Positions 1-11,520 of a DNA stretch of 64,000 nucleotides are shown piece after piece (position 1 is the stretch's first letter; the number at the start of each line of letters is the position of its first letter). Origin of the DNA: Crotophaga sulcirostris (lineage: Eukaryota; Chordata; Aves; Cuculiformes; Crotophagidae). The stretch spans positions 89,193-153,192 of the forward strand of contig VYZB01000757.1 of assembly GCA_013397455.1 (NCBI GenBank), written 5' to 3'. The position numbers and the translations under genes were made by a program. The notes under the pieces were generated by a model. It did not search any database. It saw only the letters and a program-made list of their open reading frames with translations, and had not been told where the DNA came from.

Positions 1-127
1 TGAGGCACTCAGTGCCATGGTTTAGATGATGGGTTGGTGTTAGTGTTGGGTTCAAGGTTGGACTCGATGATCTCAGAGGTCTCTTCCAACCTGGTTATAT
101 TGTGAAACTGTGTGAAACTGTGAAACA
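1..127 (+). mobile_element. CR1: CR1 LINE, 3' end, cut by the window edge
   Basis: This is the last part of the CR1 ORF2 frame plus the 3' UTR in sense orientation. It opens with the codons for the C-terminal EALSAMV-like end, then TAG, the GGTTGGTGTTAGTGTTGGG stretch and the 'actcgatgatctcagaggt' motif shared by many copies here. The tail is a degenerate GTGAAACT series, a variant of the ATACTGTG octamer. The 5' part lies outside the window. Confidence 0.9.
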
Positions 128-865
128 TGAGGGTTGGTTCCAGAAGGAAGGAGGTTGTTCTAACCAAGGGTCACATTGCTTCACGGTGGGGTTGAAAAGG
201 AACATGAAAGGCCAGTGCTGGAGTCTGCAGCTTCCTCCCTCCTCTCAGGTCTGGATTTCCCTCTGGTCTCAGCTCCTGCATAAACCTCAAGCATTTAAGA
301 GTTGTCCTTACATGGGTGGCTTCTCCAAACTGCTTATGAGCCATGGGCAGTTACCCACCTGTGTTCAGAAGCTGAGAGAGAGAAACACACACAGAAAGAG
401 AGAGAAAGCAAGTCTGCTTTAGTAGGGCTGCTCATCCTAACTCCATGTAGGGTCTAGAGAGACCAGCCTTATGAGGTTGTGCTTAGCCTACGTGAATAAT
501 TCCCTGTATTTTTCTAACTCGAATTCCTCATTCTTTTTCAACTGGTAGAAGTATAAAAAGGAAGAAGAAGATGGTTGCAAAAAGGAAAGCTGTGCTGTGT
601 TTTAGCCTTTGTTACTGATGTTGTAGGTTTACACTTGAGCATTAATTGCTGTGGTTTATAGTTTCTTTGCAAAATAGGGAAGACAATGCTTTTCTGTCTC
701 ATAGAGGTGCAGTGGCATCTAATGAACAGTGTTAAGTTTTCAGCTGCAGGTTAAAATGCTGTGTATAATGGACAAAGAAAGCACTTGTAAACATTTTTTC
801 TGGAATTTTTAATGTCCTTATGGATCATTGTTCAAAAAACACCCTAGGGCTATGATGGTGAATAA
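128..865. other. Unique sequence, no gene seen
   Basis: No repeat, splice-bounded open frame or RNA gene was recognised. A short A/G-rich patch lies near 550-590. The 106-codon frame that begins in the neighbouring CR1 tail and crosses into this stretch has no recognisable protein character. Confidence 0.5.
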
Positions 866-1013
866 ATAGAATCAGGGCATCATAGAGCAGTTTGAGTTGG
901 AAGGACCTTAAAGATCATCCAGTTCCAACCTCCCTGCCATGGACAGGGACACCTCCCACTGGATCAGGGTGCTCAAGACACCATCCAGCCTGGCCTTGAA
1001 CACTTCCAGGGAG
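866..1013 (-). mobile_element. CR1: CR1 LINE fragment, 3' end (ATTCTATG-tail type)
   Basis: Antisense CR1 3' UTR. The degenerate tail (atagaatca...catagag) is followed by the conserved 'ttggaaggaccttaaagatc' and 'cacctcccactggatcaggg' blocks. It stops after the 'cacttccagggag' motif, so only about 148 bases of the 3' end were inserted or remain. Confidence 0.9.
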
Positions 1014-1918
1014 AAAAGGTGTAGGTGTGGATGGAAGGAAACTGTCAGCTTTTCTTCTGCTTCTTCTCTTTTATGCATCCAATATCTTCCTTTGATGGGC
1101 CACTGTTGTAGTTTCCAGTTTTGTCGACCAGACTGTATTTTCTCTGGCTACAGTTCACAAAGTTAGCTGATAGATGGAAGGAAACATAATTTCTTCTTCC
1201 TGTGTCTAACATCTAGTCTGTGCATCACTACGGATTCACACCATGCACCTACTCTCTTTTTTCACTTTTTGTGTTAGGTAACTACTTAAATCTACTCTAA
1301 GCATTAGCCCAAGGGAAAAGAGAGAACAGTGTTTATTTCTAAATAGGATTGAGGAATCTGACAGCTGTTAAGAACATCTGTAGCTATGCTTCTATCCCCT
1401 TCCTGACACACAAATTTGTGCTGCCTGTGATTGCCTGGAGGGACAGGAAAACCTCCATGGCACACACCCAGTTCACATCTGGTCAGATAAGTTTCAGTGC
1501 TTTCACTATATTGGCCGCAGCGAGAGACATGAAGACTGATGGGCAATTTCTGTAATTGCATGTTTCTGTGGAACCATTAACCAGTGAGTAGGATTCCTGC
1601 TGTTACAAACATAGCAGGGGGAAGAAGTGTGCTGTCAAAATGAATTAAACACAGCTCTGGTTTAATTAACAATGTGGAACTGCACTGCAACTCTCCGAGT
1701 CATTTTACTGAATGTGTACTTTAAGCTGCACCATCTAAACCAGGAAAAGGCCCTTTCAGTTGGGTAGATGAACATAGAGGTCCCAGCTGGAGACAGCAGA
1801 AGGATGCTACCTCTGCCAGGCTGTTCAGAGTCTGTGTTTCACTCCTCCTCACCTCCAACCCACAAAAAGGGCATCAAAGATGCCGTGAGCAGGGAGCTTA
1901 CTGACATTGGCCATACTC
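1014..1918. other. Unique sequence, no gene seen
   Basis: Nothing recognisable on either strand. Overlapping frames of 85 and 68 codons on opposite strands near 1304-1561 have no domain character and look like chance frames. Confidence 0.5.
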
Positions 1919-2450
1919 CATAGAATGGTTTGGGTTGGAAGGGACCTTAAAGATCATCCAGTTCCAACCCCACTGCCATGGGCAGGGACACCTCCCACTA
2001 CATCAGGTTGATCAAGCACCCATCCAACCTGGCCTTCAACACTTCCAAGGAGGGGGCAACCACAACTTCCCTGGGCAACCTGTGCCAGTGTCTCACCACC
2101 CTTATCATGAAGAATTTCTTCCTAATTTCTCATCTAAATCTTCCCCCTTTCAATTTAAAGCCATTCCTCCTCCCTCTATCACTACTTGCCCTCATAAAAA
2201 GTCCCTCCCCAGCTTTCCTGTAGCCCCTTCAGGTACTGGAAGGCTGCTCTAAGGTCTCCCTGGAGCCTTCTCTTCTCCAGGCTGAACAAGCCCAATTCTC
2301 TCAGCCTGTCCTCATAGCAGAGGTGCTCCAGCTCTCTGAACATCTTTGTCATCCTCTTCTGGACTTGCTCCAATGGTTCCCTATCCTTCCTAAGCCAGAA
2401 CTGGACACAATACTCCAGGTGTGCTCTCATGACAGCTGAATAGATGTTCC
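1919..2450 (-). mobile_element. CR1: CR1 LINE fragment, about 530 bases
   Basis: Antisense CR1 covering the 3' UTR and the end of ORF2. Read on the minus strand, an 82-codon frame at 2182-2430 gives CR1 ORF2 signatures: a region like [11 protein letters not shown], then ERVQKR-type residues, the [12 protein letters not shown] motif and [11 protein letters not shown]. The frame breaks before the normal C terminus, so the copy is dead. The 5' truncation is near the 'actccaggtgtgctctcatg' motif. Confidence 0.93.
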
Positions 2451-3469
2451 CTAAGCCTCGAATTAAGCCTATGGGAGTTGGTGGGGATAAGTTCTCCTCT
2501 ATTAATTTACTCTGATATGGTCAGATTTTATGATATGGACAGTGTCTTGTACTCAACTCTAGCAGCTAGTACATAATTCAGTGATAGTAAGGAAGTGTTT
2601 TTCTCCTCTTTTGCAACCCTCAGTCTGCATTGCTGTCATTATTCAAAAAGTTGAATAGCAAAATGCATAAGGCATGTAAAAAGCAGAAAAATGAGAATAT
2701 TCATTACTAGAATGATAGGGAGCTCAAACCGTCAAGGAAAAGGGTCTGATGAATTGAAAATTTAGTCATGTGAGAAATTCTGATTAAAATAAAATCAGCT
2801 TTTCCTTCTTTAGTTCACTACTTCATGTAGAGCAATTAAGGAGGCACACTGTGCAAACATTCCTGAGCATCATCCATCATCTCTCTAATCTGCCTGCCAA
2901 CCTGCCCAGCCATACCTTTACACTAGCTGTTTCTTCTTTCTCTTCCTACCTGCCCTTTCTACCCTGATTAGATCCCTTGTCTAAGGGAGTGGAGAGGGTG
3001 GAAGGAAGAAAGGAAGGAAGGAAAAAAAGTTATAAGATAAGAAAAGAAAGACTTGTTTCCCCACCAAGGTGCAGTGTGCCAAATTACAGGTGTGATTGAT
3101 GATGACTTTTCACAGCTGTTTTTTTTTATCACCAGCATCAGAAAGGTTAATCCTAATGTTTCCATTTGAAGAAATGTCTTCCTGATTTTCTATTTTAGAA
3201 CATCCTGATTCATTCCAGGATTCGGCTTTCAGACATACATTCTAGGATTCATTTTCAGACATACAGGAAATTTTTTAGATCATTAACAGATCAGGAAAGA
3301 ATATTATCAGCAGCATGAGGAACCAACTCTGTAGATATTAGATGTGACTTTTCCTGAAGTATCCGATATTGGGTGCTGCCTGGAAAAGAATGATCCATTT
3401 TAGTCTGACAGCTCTTTCAACCTTGCTATTTTCTGACGTAGTTTTCCTCACCTTCTCCTCAACCAGGTT
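2451..3469. other. Unique sequence with a purine-rich patch
   Basis: No gene is recognised. A GGAA/GAAG-rich simple stretch lies at about 2999-3030 and a short T run at about 3119-3127. The rest is AT-leaning unique DNA. Confidence 0.5.
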
Positions 3470-3778
3470 ATAGAATCGTAGAATCATCCAGTTGGAAAAG
3501 ACCTTTGAGATCATTGAGTCCAATTACTAAACCATGTCCCCGAGGAACTCATGCACCCATCTTTTAAATCCCTCCAGGGATGGTGACTCAACCACCTCCC
3601 TAGGCAGCCTCTTCCAATGCCTGAACACCTTTTCAGTAAAGAATTTTTTCCTAATGTCTAGTCTGAACCTCTCCTGGCACAACTTATGGCCATTTCCCCT
3701 CGTCCTATCACCTGTCACCTGGGAGAAGAGACCAACACTCACCTCTCTCTAACCTCCTTTCAGGTAGTTGTAGACAGT
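3470..3778 (-). mobile_element. CR1: CR1 LINE fragment, second 3'-end type
   Basis: Antisense CR1 with the 'gttggaaaagacctttgaga' 3' body, distinct from the 'ggttggaagggacctt' type. The minus strand holds a 71-codon frame (3527-3742) matching the CR1 ORF2 end: [40 protein letters not shown] and a terminal DMV. The copy begins inside the LFSQ region because of 5' truncation. Confidence 0.93.
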
Positions 3779-4249
3779 TATCTGAGACAATAAACAGGAA
3801 ATGGTTAATATTCAACTGCAAATTCAAAAATACTCTCACACTTGAAGCACGTTGGGTATGAGAAGGGGTCTGAAGGGTATCAGTGGAGGCTCAGATGCAT
3901 AAATGGTTGTGTCAGTGCACTCCCACACCTCAGAGAAACATCTAGTTATGTAGAATATCCATTTACAGACATGCTCACTTCCATTCCACAGACATTTGAT
4001 AACATCCTACATTTCAACATCGGAAATAACACAAGTTGCGTGTGATAAACAATAAGAGAAACAGAAAGATGGCAAGCATAGTATTTCTAAGTGCAAGACT
4101 TAAAATAGATAAACTGTAGGAATCCGAATCAAGTGAAGCATAAGTTCTTATTGACTAATCCATAACAGGAATCCCCACTGCCATTAAAAGCAAGTGACTT
4201 CCCTCAGGGTCATGGTCAAAGGGTTCAGGAAGGAGGAGGCAGCAAGCAG
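3779..4249. other. Unique sequence, no gene seen
   Basis: No repeat or coding signal was recognised. The 67-codon frame at 3842-4045 has no family resemblance. Confidence 0.5.
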
Positions 4250-4384
4250 CTTCATGGCCAGGTTGGACGGAATCTTGAACAGCCTGATCCAGTGGGAGGT
4301 GTCCCTGCCCATGGCAGATGGGTTGGAACTGGATGATCTTTAAGGTTCCTTCCAACCCAAACCATTCTATGATTCTATGACTCT
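4250..4384 (+). mobile_element. CR1: CR1 LINE fragment, 3' end only
   Basis: Sense CR1 3' UTR: 'ggccaggttggacgg', 'gggaggtgtccctgcccatg', 'ggaactggatgatctttaag', then the ATTCTATG tail. The left end of the 1.76-kb duplicated segment falls inside this tail (4363), so a scrap of the tail reappears at 6127. Confidence 0.9.
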
Positions 4385-6125
4385 GAAAGCTGTACTGGGA
4401 ATGTGTTCCTTATGCTGTTCAAAATGGGAGAAGAAAAGCCAAGGACACCAAAGATAACTCTAAATATCACAGCAGGACATTGATCACACAGGAGTTTTAA
4501 AACTGAATTTGTATTCATTCACCTCTCCTATGGCTCTGCAAATCAACCAGGACTGCCTGCATTCCAGAAATAACTTCCTTGTGTTCCAGGTGGAGTCCCT
4601 GAATTTTGATGCTGTAGTCTACATGTAGTTGGACTCTGCTGGCAGTTCCTGCAATGCCCGTGGCTGTCAAGGGACTTTTCACCCCAGTTTAATGAGGTAA
4701 ACTGGCTTTTACTTTTCCTTGTGTTGCTGAACATCACTCAGGTCTGGTTACTTCTTACTTTATCCAAATATCAGGCTACCTGGCTTTCTGTCACCTTTTT
4801 GTTAACCCAAAGGTTCTTCTAGCCTATACAGAAATGGGACTTGATAATTAATTTAGGATTAAGCAGGTCTGATTGTAAATGATTTTTGTCAGGTATTTCA
4901 GGAGTTTTTTAGTTCCTGGCAGTCTGCAAAATCTCAGCAACGATTCATCTTGAAATATCGGAATACCTTTCTTCCAAAGAAATGCATCAAAAGAGCAAAA
5001 CCAATCAAAAATCTCGTATTACAATCACACTGTAAGTGTAATAAGATATATAAAAGTTGAAAAATTATGCTTGACGGCTGAAATAGAGAAAACTCTTAAT
5101 TTATGCTCCTGATAATCTTTCAGGTTGTGAGGAACAAAGTTAGATGTGATCACACAGTTGAACCTCAGGCAAACACCTTGTGATGATTCATTGATGCTCA
5201 TCCAGCTGGAAGATACAAAGTAGTGAAGGAGAAATGCCAGGCACCAAATTGGGAAGCTCTAATTTAATTTCTAATAATCATAATTCTATGTCAAAGATTT
5301 ACTTTCAAAATATGAGTTATTACATGCAAAGTTTTTGCATATTATCTTCTAAAGACAGGAAACAGAACTGATTTCAATCACAGCCCTTTTTTACACTTTG
5401 GCAGAATAAAAAATTCCAGTCCGTTTTTTTCCACTCCATTTAGTTCCAGAAGTATCATTTAAGAAGAGAAATGAAAAAAACACATACATACAATAAGAAT
5501 AAGCTTACTGTCCCAAATTACTTAGATTACTTTTGTTCAATGTTTTCAATACTATGGGACTTTTGGGAGGCATCTTCTTGAATTGTATACTGTAAAATGA
5601 AGAAAAAAAGGCGATTTACATATTCTTAAGGATTACCATCAACTTTTTGAATTACTGAACCATAGATGCTTCCAGGTTGCCAGATCAGGATGATAACTTT
5701 ATGTTGGGGTGATTCAGATACTAAAAAAAAGCCTCTCTATACCTGGATTTCTCCTAAGAGAAAGTGGACGTGGAGACTAGACCAGGGATCCTGTAGGTAT
5801 CTCACCGATCTACAATGGCACCTTTCAACTACAAGGCCAGGACACCCACATGAAAATCTTGGTGTGTTTCCCCTCACTCTCTAAAGGCTGTGAAGAGAAC
5901 TTGAGGTAACGCTTATGTTGACACTGTGGCTCAAAACTGTAGTGCAGTTTTGAGGATAGTCCCCTGTTTGTCCCTCTTCTGGCATCATCTTTGAAATGGC
6001 AGAGTGATTTCGGTGTTCACAAGTTAAATTGAAGGAAACTAAAATGGGGTCTCCACTTCAGAAGTGCTCTGATGATCCTTGGAGAAAAGGGGTTTCAAAC
6101 CAGGGTGTGGGACACATCATCACTA
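4363..6125. repeat. Tandem 1.76-kb duplication, copy 1
   Basis: This 1,763-base segment recurs at 6127-7889 with a constant offset of 1,764. Reading the two copies side by side I see only about three substitutions: one near 4888/6652 (t/c) and two near 5972/7736 and 5984/7748. Nothing in it resembles a gene. A 9-bp perfect hairpin (ctcaaaact / agttttgag, 7-base loop) lies at 5930-5954. The copies abut across a single N, which suggests an unmerged contig overlap rather than a real duplication. Confidence 0.9.
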
Positions 6126-6126
6126 N
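6126..6126. other. Single-N assembly junction
   Basis: One N separates the two copies of the 1.76-kb duplicated block. Some assemblers write such placeholders when adjacent contigs are scaffolded with a zero or negative estimated gap, here an overlap that was not collapsed. Confidence 0.85.
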
Positions 6127-7889
6127 CATTCTATGATTCTATGACTCTGAAAGCTGTACTGGGAATGTGTTCCTTATGCTGTTCAAAATGGGAGAAGAAA
6201 AGCCAAGGACACCAAAGATAACTCTAAATATCACAGCAGGACATTGATCACACAGGAGTTTTAAAACTGAATTTGTATTCATTCACCTCTCCTATGGCTC
6301 TGCAAATCAACCAGGACTGCCTGCATTCCAGAAATAACTTCCTTGTGTTCCAGGTGGAGTCCCTGAATTTTGATGCTGTAGTCTACATGTAGTTGGACTC
6401 TGCTGGCAGTTCCTGCAATGCCCGTGGCTGTCAAGGGACTTTTCACCCCAGTTTAATGAGGTAAACTGGCTTTTACTTTTCCTTGTGTTGCTGAACATCA
6501 CTCAGGTCTGGTTACTTCTTACTTTATCCAAATATCAGGCTACCTGGCTTTCTGTCACCTTTTTGTTAACCCAAAGGTTCTTCTAGCCTATACAGAAATG
6601 GGACTTGATAATTAATTTAGGATTAAGCAGGTCTGATTGTAAATGATTCTTGTCAGGTATTTCAGGAGTTTTTTAGTTCCTGGCAGTCTGCAAAATCTCA
6701 GCAACGATTCATCTTGAAATATCGGAATACCTTTCTTCCAAAGAAATGCATCAAAAGAGCAAAACCAATCAAAAATCTCGTATTACAATCACACTGTAAG
6801 TGTAATAAGATATATAAAAGTTGAAAAATTATGCTTGACGGCTGAAATAGAGAAAACTCTTAATTTATGCTCCTGATAATCTTTCAGGTTGTGAGGAACA
6901 AAGTTAGATGTGATCACACAGTTGAACCTCAGGCAAACACCTTGTGATGATTCATTGATGCTCATCCAGCTGGAAGATACAAAGTAGTGAAGGAGAAATG
7001 CCAGGCACCAAATTGGGAAGCTCTAATTTAATTTCTAATAATCATAATTCTATGTCAAAGATTTACTTTCAAAATATGAGTTATTACATGCAAAGTTTTT
7101 GCATATTATCTTCTAAAGACAGGAAACAGAACTGATTTCAATCACAGCCCTTTTTTACACTTTGGCAGAATAAAAAATTCCAGTCCGTTTTTTTCCACTC
7201 CATTTAGTTCCAGAAGTATCATTTAAGAAGAGAAATGAAAAAAACACATACATACAATAAGAATAAGCTTACTGTCCCAAATTACTTAGATTACTTTTGT
7301 TCAATGTTTTCAATACTATGGGACTTTTGGGAGGCATCTTCTTGAATTGTATACTGTAAAATGAAGAAAAAAAGGCGATTTACATATTCTTAAGGATTAC
7401 CATCAACTTTTTGAATTACTGAACCATAGATGCTTCCAGGTTGCCAGATCAGGATGATAACTTTATGTTGGGGTGATTCAGATACTAAAAAAAAGCCTCT
7501 CTATACCTGGATTTCTCCTAAGAGAAAGTGGACGTGGAGACTAGACCAGGGATCCTGTAGGTATCTCACCGATCTACAATGGCACCTTTCAACTACAAGG
7601 CCAGGACACCCACATGAAAATCTTGGTGTGTTTCCCCTCACTCTCTAAAGGCTGTGAAGAGAACTTGAGGTAACGCTTATGTTGACACTGTGGCTCAAAA
7701 CTGTAGTGCAGTTTTGAGGATAGTCCCCTGTTTGTCTCTCTTCTGGCACCATCTTTGAAATGGCAGAGTGATTTCGGTGTTCACAAGTTAAATTGAAGGA
7801 AACTAAAATGGGGTCTCCACTTCAGAAGTGCTCTGATGATCCTTGGAGAAAAGGGGTTTCAAACCAGGGTGTGGGACACATCATCACTA
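6127..7889. repeat. Tandem 1.76-kb duplication, copy 2
   Basis: Second copy of 4363-6125. It starts with the same CR1 tail scrap (cattctatgattctatgac) but without the CR1 body, so it begins in mid-repeat-tail. It ends at the same base as copy 1, and the unique sequence continues from 7890. The hairpin noted in copy 1 recurs at 7694-7718. No coding content was recognised. Confidence 0.9.
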
Positions 7890-8189
7890 ATGTAAGAGTT
7901 GGTCCGAAGAACAGTATTTGTCTCAGCGTCGCTATCAGGGTACTTGAAGAGATACCGAGAAGTAAATGTCCTGAAAGGAAGAACTGCATGGTATGGGGAA
8001 TGCTCTGTTCTCTGACACGTGGGACTGGATTGAACAACCAAGATAAGGCCTTCCTACCTACAAGGCCAACGAAGAGGAGCGTGCACAGAACTTAAGTCTT
8101 GATTGAGAAGTGAAGGCAGAGATTGGCCTCAATCACTGGGGGAGAGGAGGTGCGAGGTGTGTTGCTTAGCTTAAAAGATGGATCCTAAC
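7890..8189. other. Unique sequence right of the duplication
   Basis: A 100-codon frame at 7793-8095 crosses the duplication edge but resembles no known family and lacks splice context. It could be internal sequence of a decayed LTR element (see the next entry), which I cannot show. Confidence 0.35.
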
Positions 8190-8425
8190 TGAGCTTTGAA
8201 GAAGATCTTCCCTACCAATTGATCACGATGAGGACTGGCAGGACACTGTCTGGAGCCTGGGACCATAGGGACGCCTTTGGACCTGTGGTGGTAGCTATTA
8301 TCCTCTTTCTTCCCTTTTACTTTACCTTTTCTTTCCCCTTTTCATCACTCTGTCTACCTCATGTCACATTATGGACAAAACAATAAAGTTACACAGTTTG
8401 ATTGAAGTACAACCCCTTGGCGTTG
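8190..8425 (+). mobile_element. Possible 3' part of an old ERV LTR
   Basis: The layout resembles avian LTR 3' portions. A GC-balanced stretch is followed by a long pyrimidine-rich tract (about 8297-8360), then AATAAA (8382-8387) and a short run to about 8425. I could not find a TG...CA boundary pair with a target-site duplication, so the identity and limits are guesses from composition and the polyadenylation signal alone. A chance arrangement is quite possible. Confidence 0.25.
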
Positions 8426-9499
8426 GGTTGCCTTAAATGATTTTTTGCACTTTGAGATCACAATAAATGAACCATCATGAGTCCACCAAGTGGACCATGA
8501 CAACTAGGTCTTATATGAAATATCCATGCTGTAAGGAGGCTCTTGACTCTTCCACAGATCCCACAACACCATAAAGTGTCTCTCCTGCTGTGCAAAGGAA
8601 CAAGTTCCAGCTCTGCCTTTCTATTTGTCAACTATTGCAATGCCTCAGCTGTTTTTGCAAATGCCCCTTCAACTTCTACAGAGACTGCTCTGGGTTTGTT
8701 ACCCTTCCCCTTGGTTACCAGCACAACTTTGTCACGGTTTCCTTTTCCAACTTGAAATTTTTTTTCTTGTCTGTCAAAGTATCAGACACCAAACCATTCT
8801 CCTACAATATTCGCAGAGACTTGAGGAAATTTCATCTTTCATAAAACTGTGAAGTGAACTGCAAATTACTCGGGTAGTTAAATAACACAGTGGTAGCATC
8901 AGCAGGTTGCTAGTAAAGTTGCCCAAAATTCAAGTACAGAAAGATACGGGAACAGGAGAAGACTTGTGTCCACCTGAAAAGTTCTGTGGCTGGGAGTCCA
9001 CCACAAAGTTGGCTGTTTGATTGAACCTCTAGCTCTGGATCATGATGTCACCAGGCCAGTACTGACTAAAAGACTCCACTCCTAAACCCTGCAGAAGGCA
9101 CATGAAGGCACTTTCAGGGGTTTCTGCTTTGGCCGCTCCTACCATGACCTGCAACACTCACACTCTGGTCCAAGTTAATTCGGTTGTGCACAAGGGTACA
9201 TTTTCATATTCACATCTGTAGGCTGGGAAGAGGAGTGAACCACCAGCATCTGTATTACAGCTGGATATTTAGAGCTGTGGTTTAGCATATTGCTGCTCTC
9301 CCCACTTTTGCAAATTGTTCTCCATGGTTTATAAACTGCCAGAGAATTCTTCCACGTAGCAACAGTCTACATCTGAAACCATTCATCCAGTGCCACCCAG
9401 TAAGAGCATCTAGCTCAGTCTAGGCACCCAGGTGAGCTGGAAATGCAGCACACCATGGTGATCCGTTCCTCTTAGCCTTCTGTGGACTGACACTCTAGG
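8426..9499. other. Unique sequence, no gene seen
   Basis: Three overlapping plus-strand frames of 70-84 codons (8543-8852) have no recognisable domain. No repeat family was identified. Confidence 0.5.
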
Positions 9500-9912
9500 A
9501 GCACAAACCCTGTGAGGAGCGACTGAGGGAGCTGGGGCTGTTTAGTCTGGAGAAGAGGAGGCTCAGGGGAGACCTTCTTGCTCTCTACAACTGCCTAAAA
9601 GGAGGTTGTTGTCAGGCAGGGGTTGGTCTCTTCTCTCAGGTAACCAGGGACAGAACTAGAGGACATGGACTCAAGCTCCGTCAGGGGAGGTTTAGGCTTG
9701 ATATTAGGAAAAAATTCTTCCCTGAAAGAGTGATTTGCCATTGGAATGTGCTGCCTAGGGAGGTGGTGGAGTCGCCAACCCTGGAGGTGTTTAAGAGGAG
9801 ATTGACTGAGGCACTCAGTGCCATGGTTTAGATGCTGGGTTGGTGTTGGTGTTGGGTTCTAGGTTGAACTCGATGATCTCAGAGGTCCTTTCCAACCCTG
9901 TAATACTGTGAC
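9500..9912 (+). mobile_element. CR1: CR1 LINE fragment, ATACTGTG-tail type
   Basis: Sense CR1 from the ORF2 '[15 protein letters not shown]' region through the C-terminal '[16 protein letters not shown]' region and stop, followed by the 'actcgatgatctcagaggtc' UTR and a short ACTGTGA tail. The encoded end reads close to the other copies of this subfamily at 18281, 42512, 47254 and 52846. It has no usable start and is 5'-truncated. Confidence 0.93.
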
Positions 9913-11129
9913 ACTCTTGCACAGTCCTTTCCTCTTCCTACATGCACTGGGTTGTTATCTGAAGATGCAGTGGTGGCACCACGCACAATATTATTATTAC
10001 TACCATTCCTGTCCTCACTCATGAGACTGAAAAATAGACACTGGAAGATTTCCCCGTATTTAAAACACCATGTTTACAACACCATATTTACCCACCCATC
10101 CCAAAACTGCTGTAAGCAGAAGGCTCACCAAGCCACCCCAGAGAATGCTGCAGTGCCTCATGCTCAAGAGAGCACCCGGGAAGGAGAAAAGAAAGACAAT
10201 TCAGAGTTAATGTTACAAGGACTGTTCTCTGCTTAAAAGGGCCAGGAGCCCAGGAGAAGAAGTGGTAACAACAGCAACTTCACCTTTTTTCAGACTTCCA
10301 AGCTTGGGTGCCTGCAGCTTCACTACACCCTGCCCAGAGAGGGCTTGTCCATCCTACACTGGTTAGCCTCAAACAGGTTTTGAAGTTTGTAAGACTCCCC
10401 AGGGCTACAGGTTTTCTCCTGAATACAGATATCAGCTTGCAAAATTTCATGTCAGGACCATAAGGTCATGGCATCAGCTCATAAGAGAGGTTCTTCGTGG
10501 TGCTTCCCTGCAGTGGGAAATCTCAGACCCACTACTGATCATCCCAATGGTGATGCAGTCCCAGTAATCTCAAGTCAACGTCAATCAAGTCTGGACAAAG
10601 TAGTCAGATCAGACACAGAACTCCAGGGGTGCAAGTGTTGGTTCTCTCTGGCTGTTCTGCTGGGGTACCTAATGAAGCCACAGAATTCTGTTCCCTACAG
10701 CACAGTGCTATGAGGAGGGAGGTGGATGGAGCTGCAGGCAGTGTCATGCAGAGACATCATGAGCAGGAAAATAATTGATATTTTCATATGTTTGACCTTA
10801 TGCAGTCAACAGCAGTGAGGACTGGCATGAACCTGCAGGAGGCAGATGGACAGTGTGGCACTTCCTGGAGGAACTTGAGATTCAGGAAGAAATGGTCTGA
10901 AGCATAGATTTCCTTTAGAAATCTTTAAACCATGTGTGCAGTGGAGGCATTCAACCAGGATAAATCATATCCCAAGCAAACTGCCTGCAAAGGAGGTAAC
11001 ACAAGAGCGTCAGCACTGCTTCTGCTCACTGATACAATTTTATTATAGAAATTAATTTGCTAACCACTTGATTCTATTCCATTGGCACCATGGACGGAGG
11101 AGTTCTGTTTAAGTTTTCAGGTGTACTTG
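9913..11129. other. Unique sequence, no gene seen
   Basis: Frames of 94 codons (9952-10236) and 81 codons (10468-10713) show no domain similarity I recognise. No repeat was identified. Confidence 0.5.
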
Positions 11130-11192
11130 TACAAGAACAGGTAGGTATATTACAAGAACAGGTAGGTATAGTACAAGAACAGGTAGGTGTAA
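11130..11192. repeat. 21-base tandem repeat, three copies
   Basis: Three consecutive units at 11130-11150, 11151-11171 and 11172-11192 share the core acaagaacaggtaggt and differ only in their last few bases. This is a small minisatellite-like slippage product. Confidence 0.93.
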
Positions 11193-11203
11193 GCTGATTG
11201 TCA

Positions 11204-11270
11204 TCACAGAATCATAGAATCACCCAAGTTGGAAGGGACCCAAAAGGGTCATTGAGTCCATCTCCAATAA
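11204..11270 (-). mobile_element. CR1: CR1 LINE scrap, 3' end
   Basis: Antisense tail 'cacagaatcatagaatcacc' followed by 'aagttggaagggaccc' and 'ggtcattgagtcca'. Only about 67 bases are recognisable. The 3' body differs from its right-hand neighbour, which lies in the opposite orientation. Confidence 0.8.
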
Positions 11271-11297
11271 TAATAAGTTGTATCTGGAGATTAGAAA

Positions 11298-11520
11298 GAA
11301 GATTTAGATTAGACATTAGGAAGAAATTCTTCAGGATGAGGGTGGTGAGACACTGGCACAAGTTGCCCAGGGAAGCTGTGGCTGCTCCCTCCCTCCCTGC
11401 AAGTGTTGAAGGCCAGGTTGGATGGGACCTTGAGCAGCCTGCTCTACTGGGAGGCCCATGGCAGTGGGGTTGGAACTGGATGATCTTTAAGGTCTCTTCT
11501 ATTTCAAACCGTTCTATGAC
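11298..11520 (+). mobile_element. CR1: CR1 LINE fragment, 3' end (ATTCTATG type)
   Basis: Sense CR1 encoding the [28 protein letters not shown] end of ORF2, then 'ggccaggttggatgggacct', 'ggaactggatgatctttaag' and a worn ATTCTATG tail. A short duplication (ccctccctcc) interrupts the frame near 11385-11397. Confidence 0.92.

Noticed and set aside
11130..11192. Possible CRISPR-like or regulatory repeat array
   Set aside because: The units are directly adjacent without spacers. This is ordinary tandem slippage in a vertebrate genome.
11204..11520. Opposed CR1 pieces as a functional inverted repeat
   Set aside because: They belong to different 3'-end types and share too little sequence to pair well.
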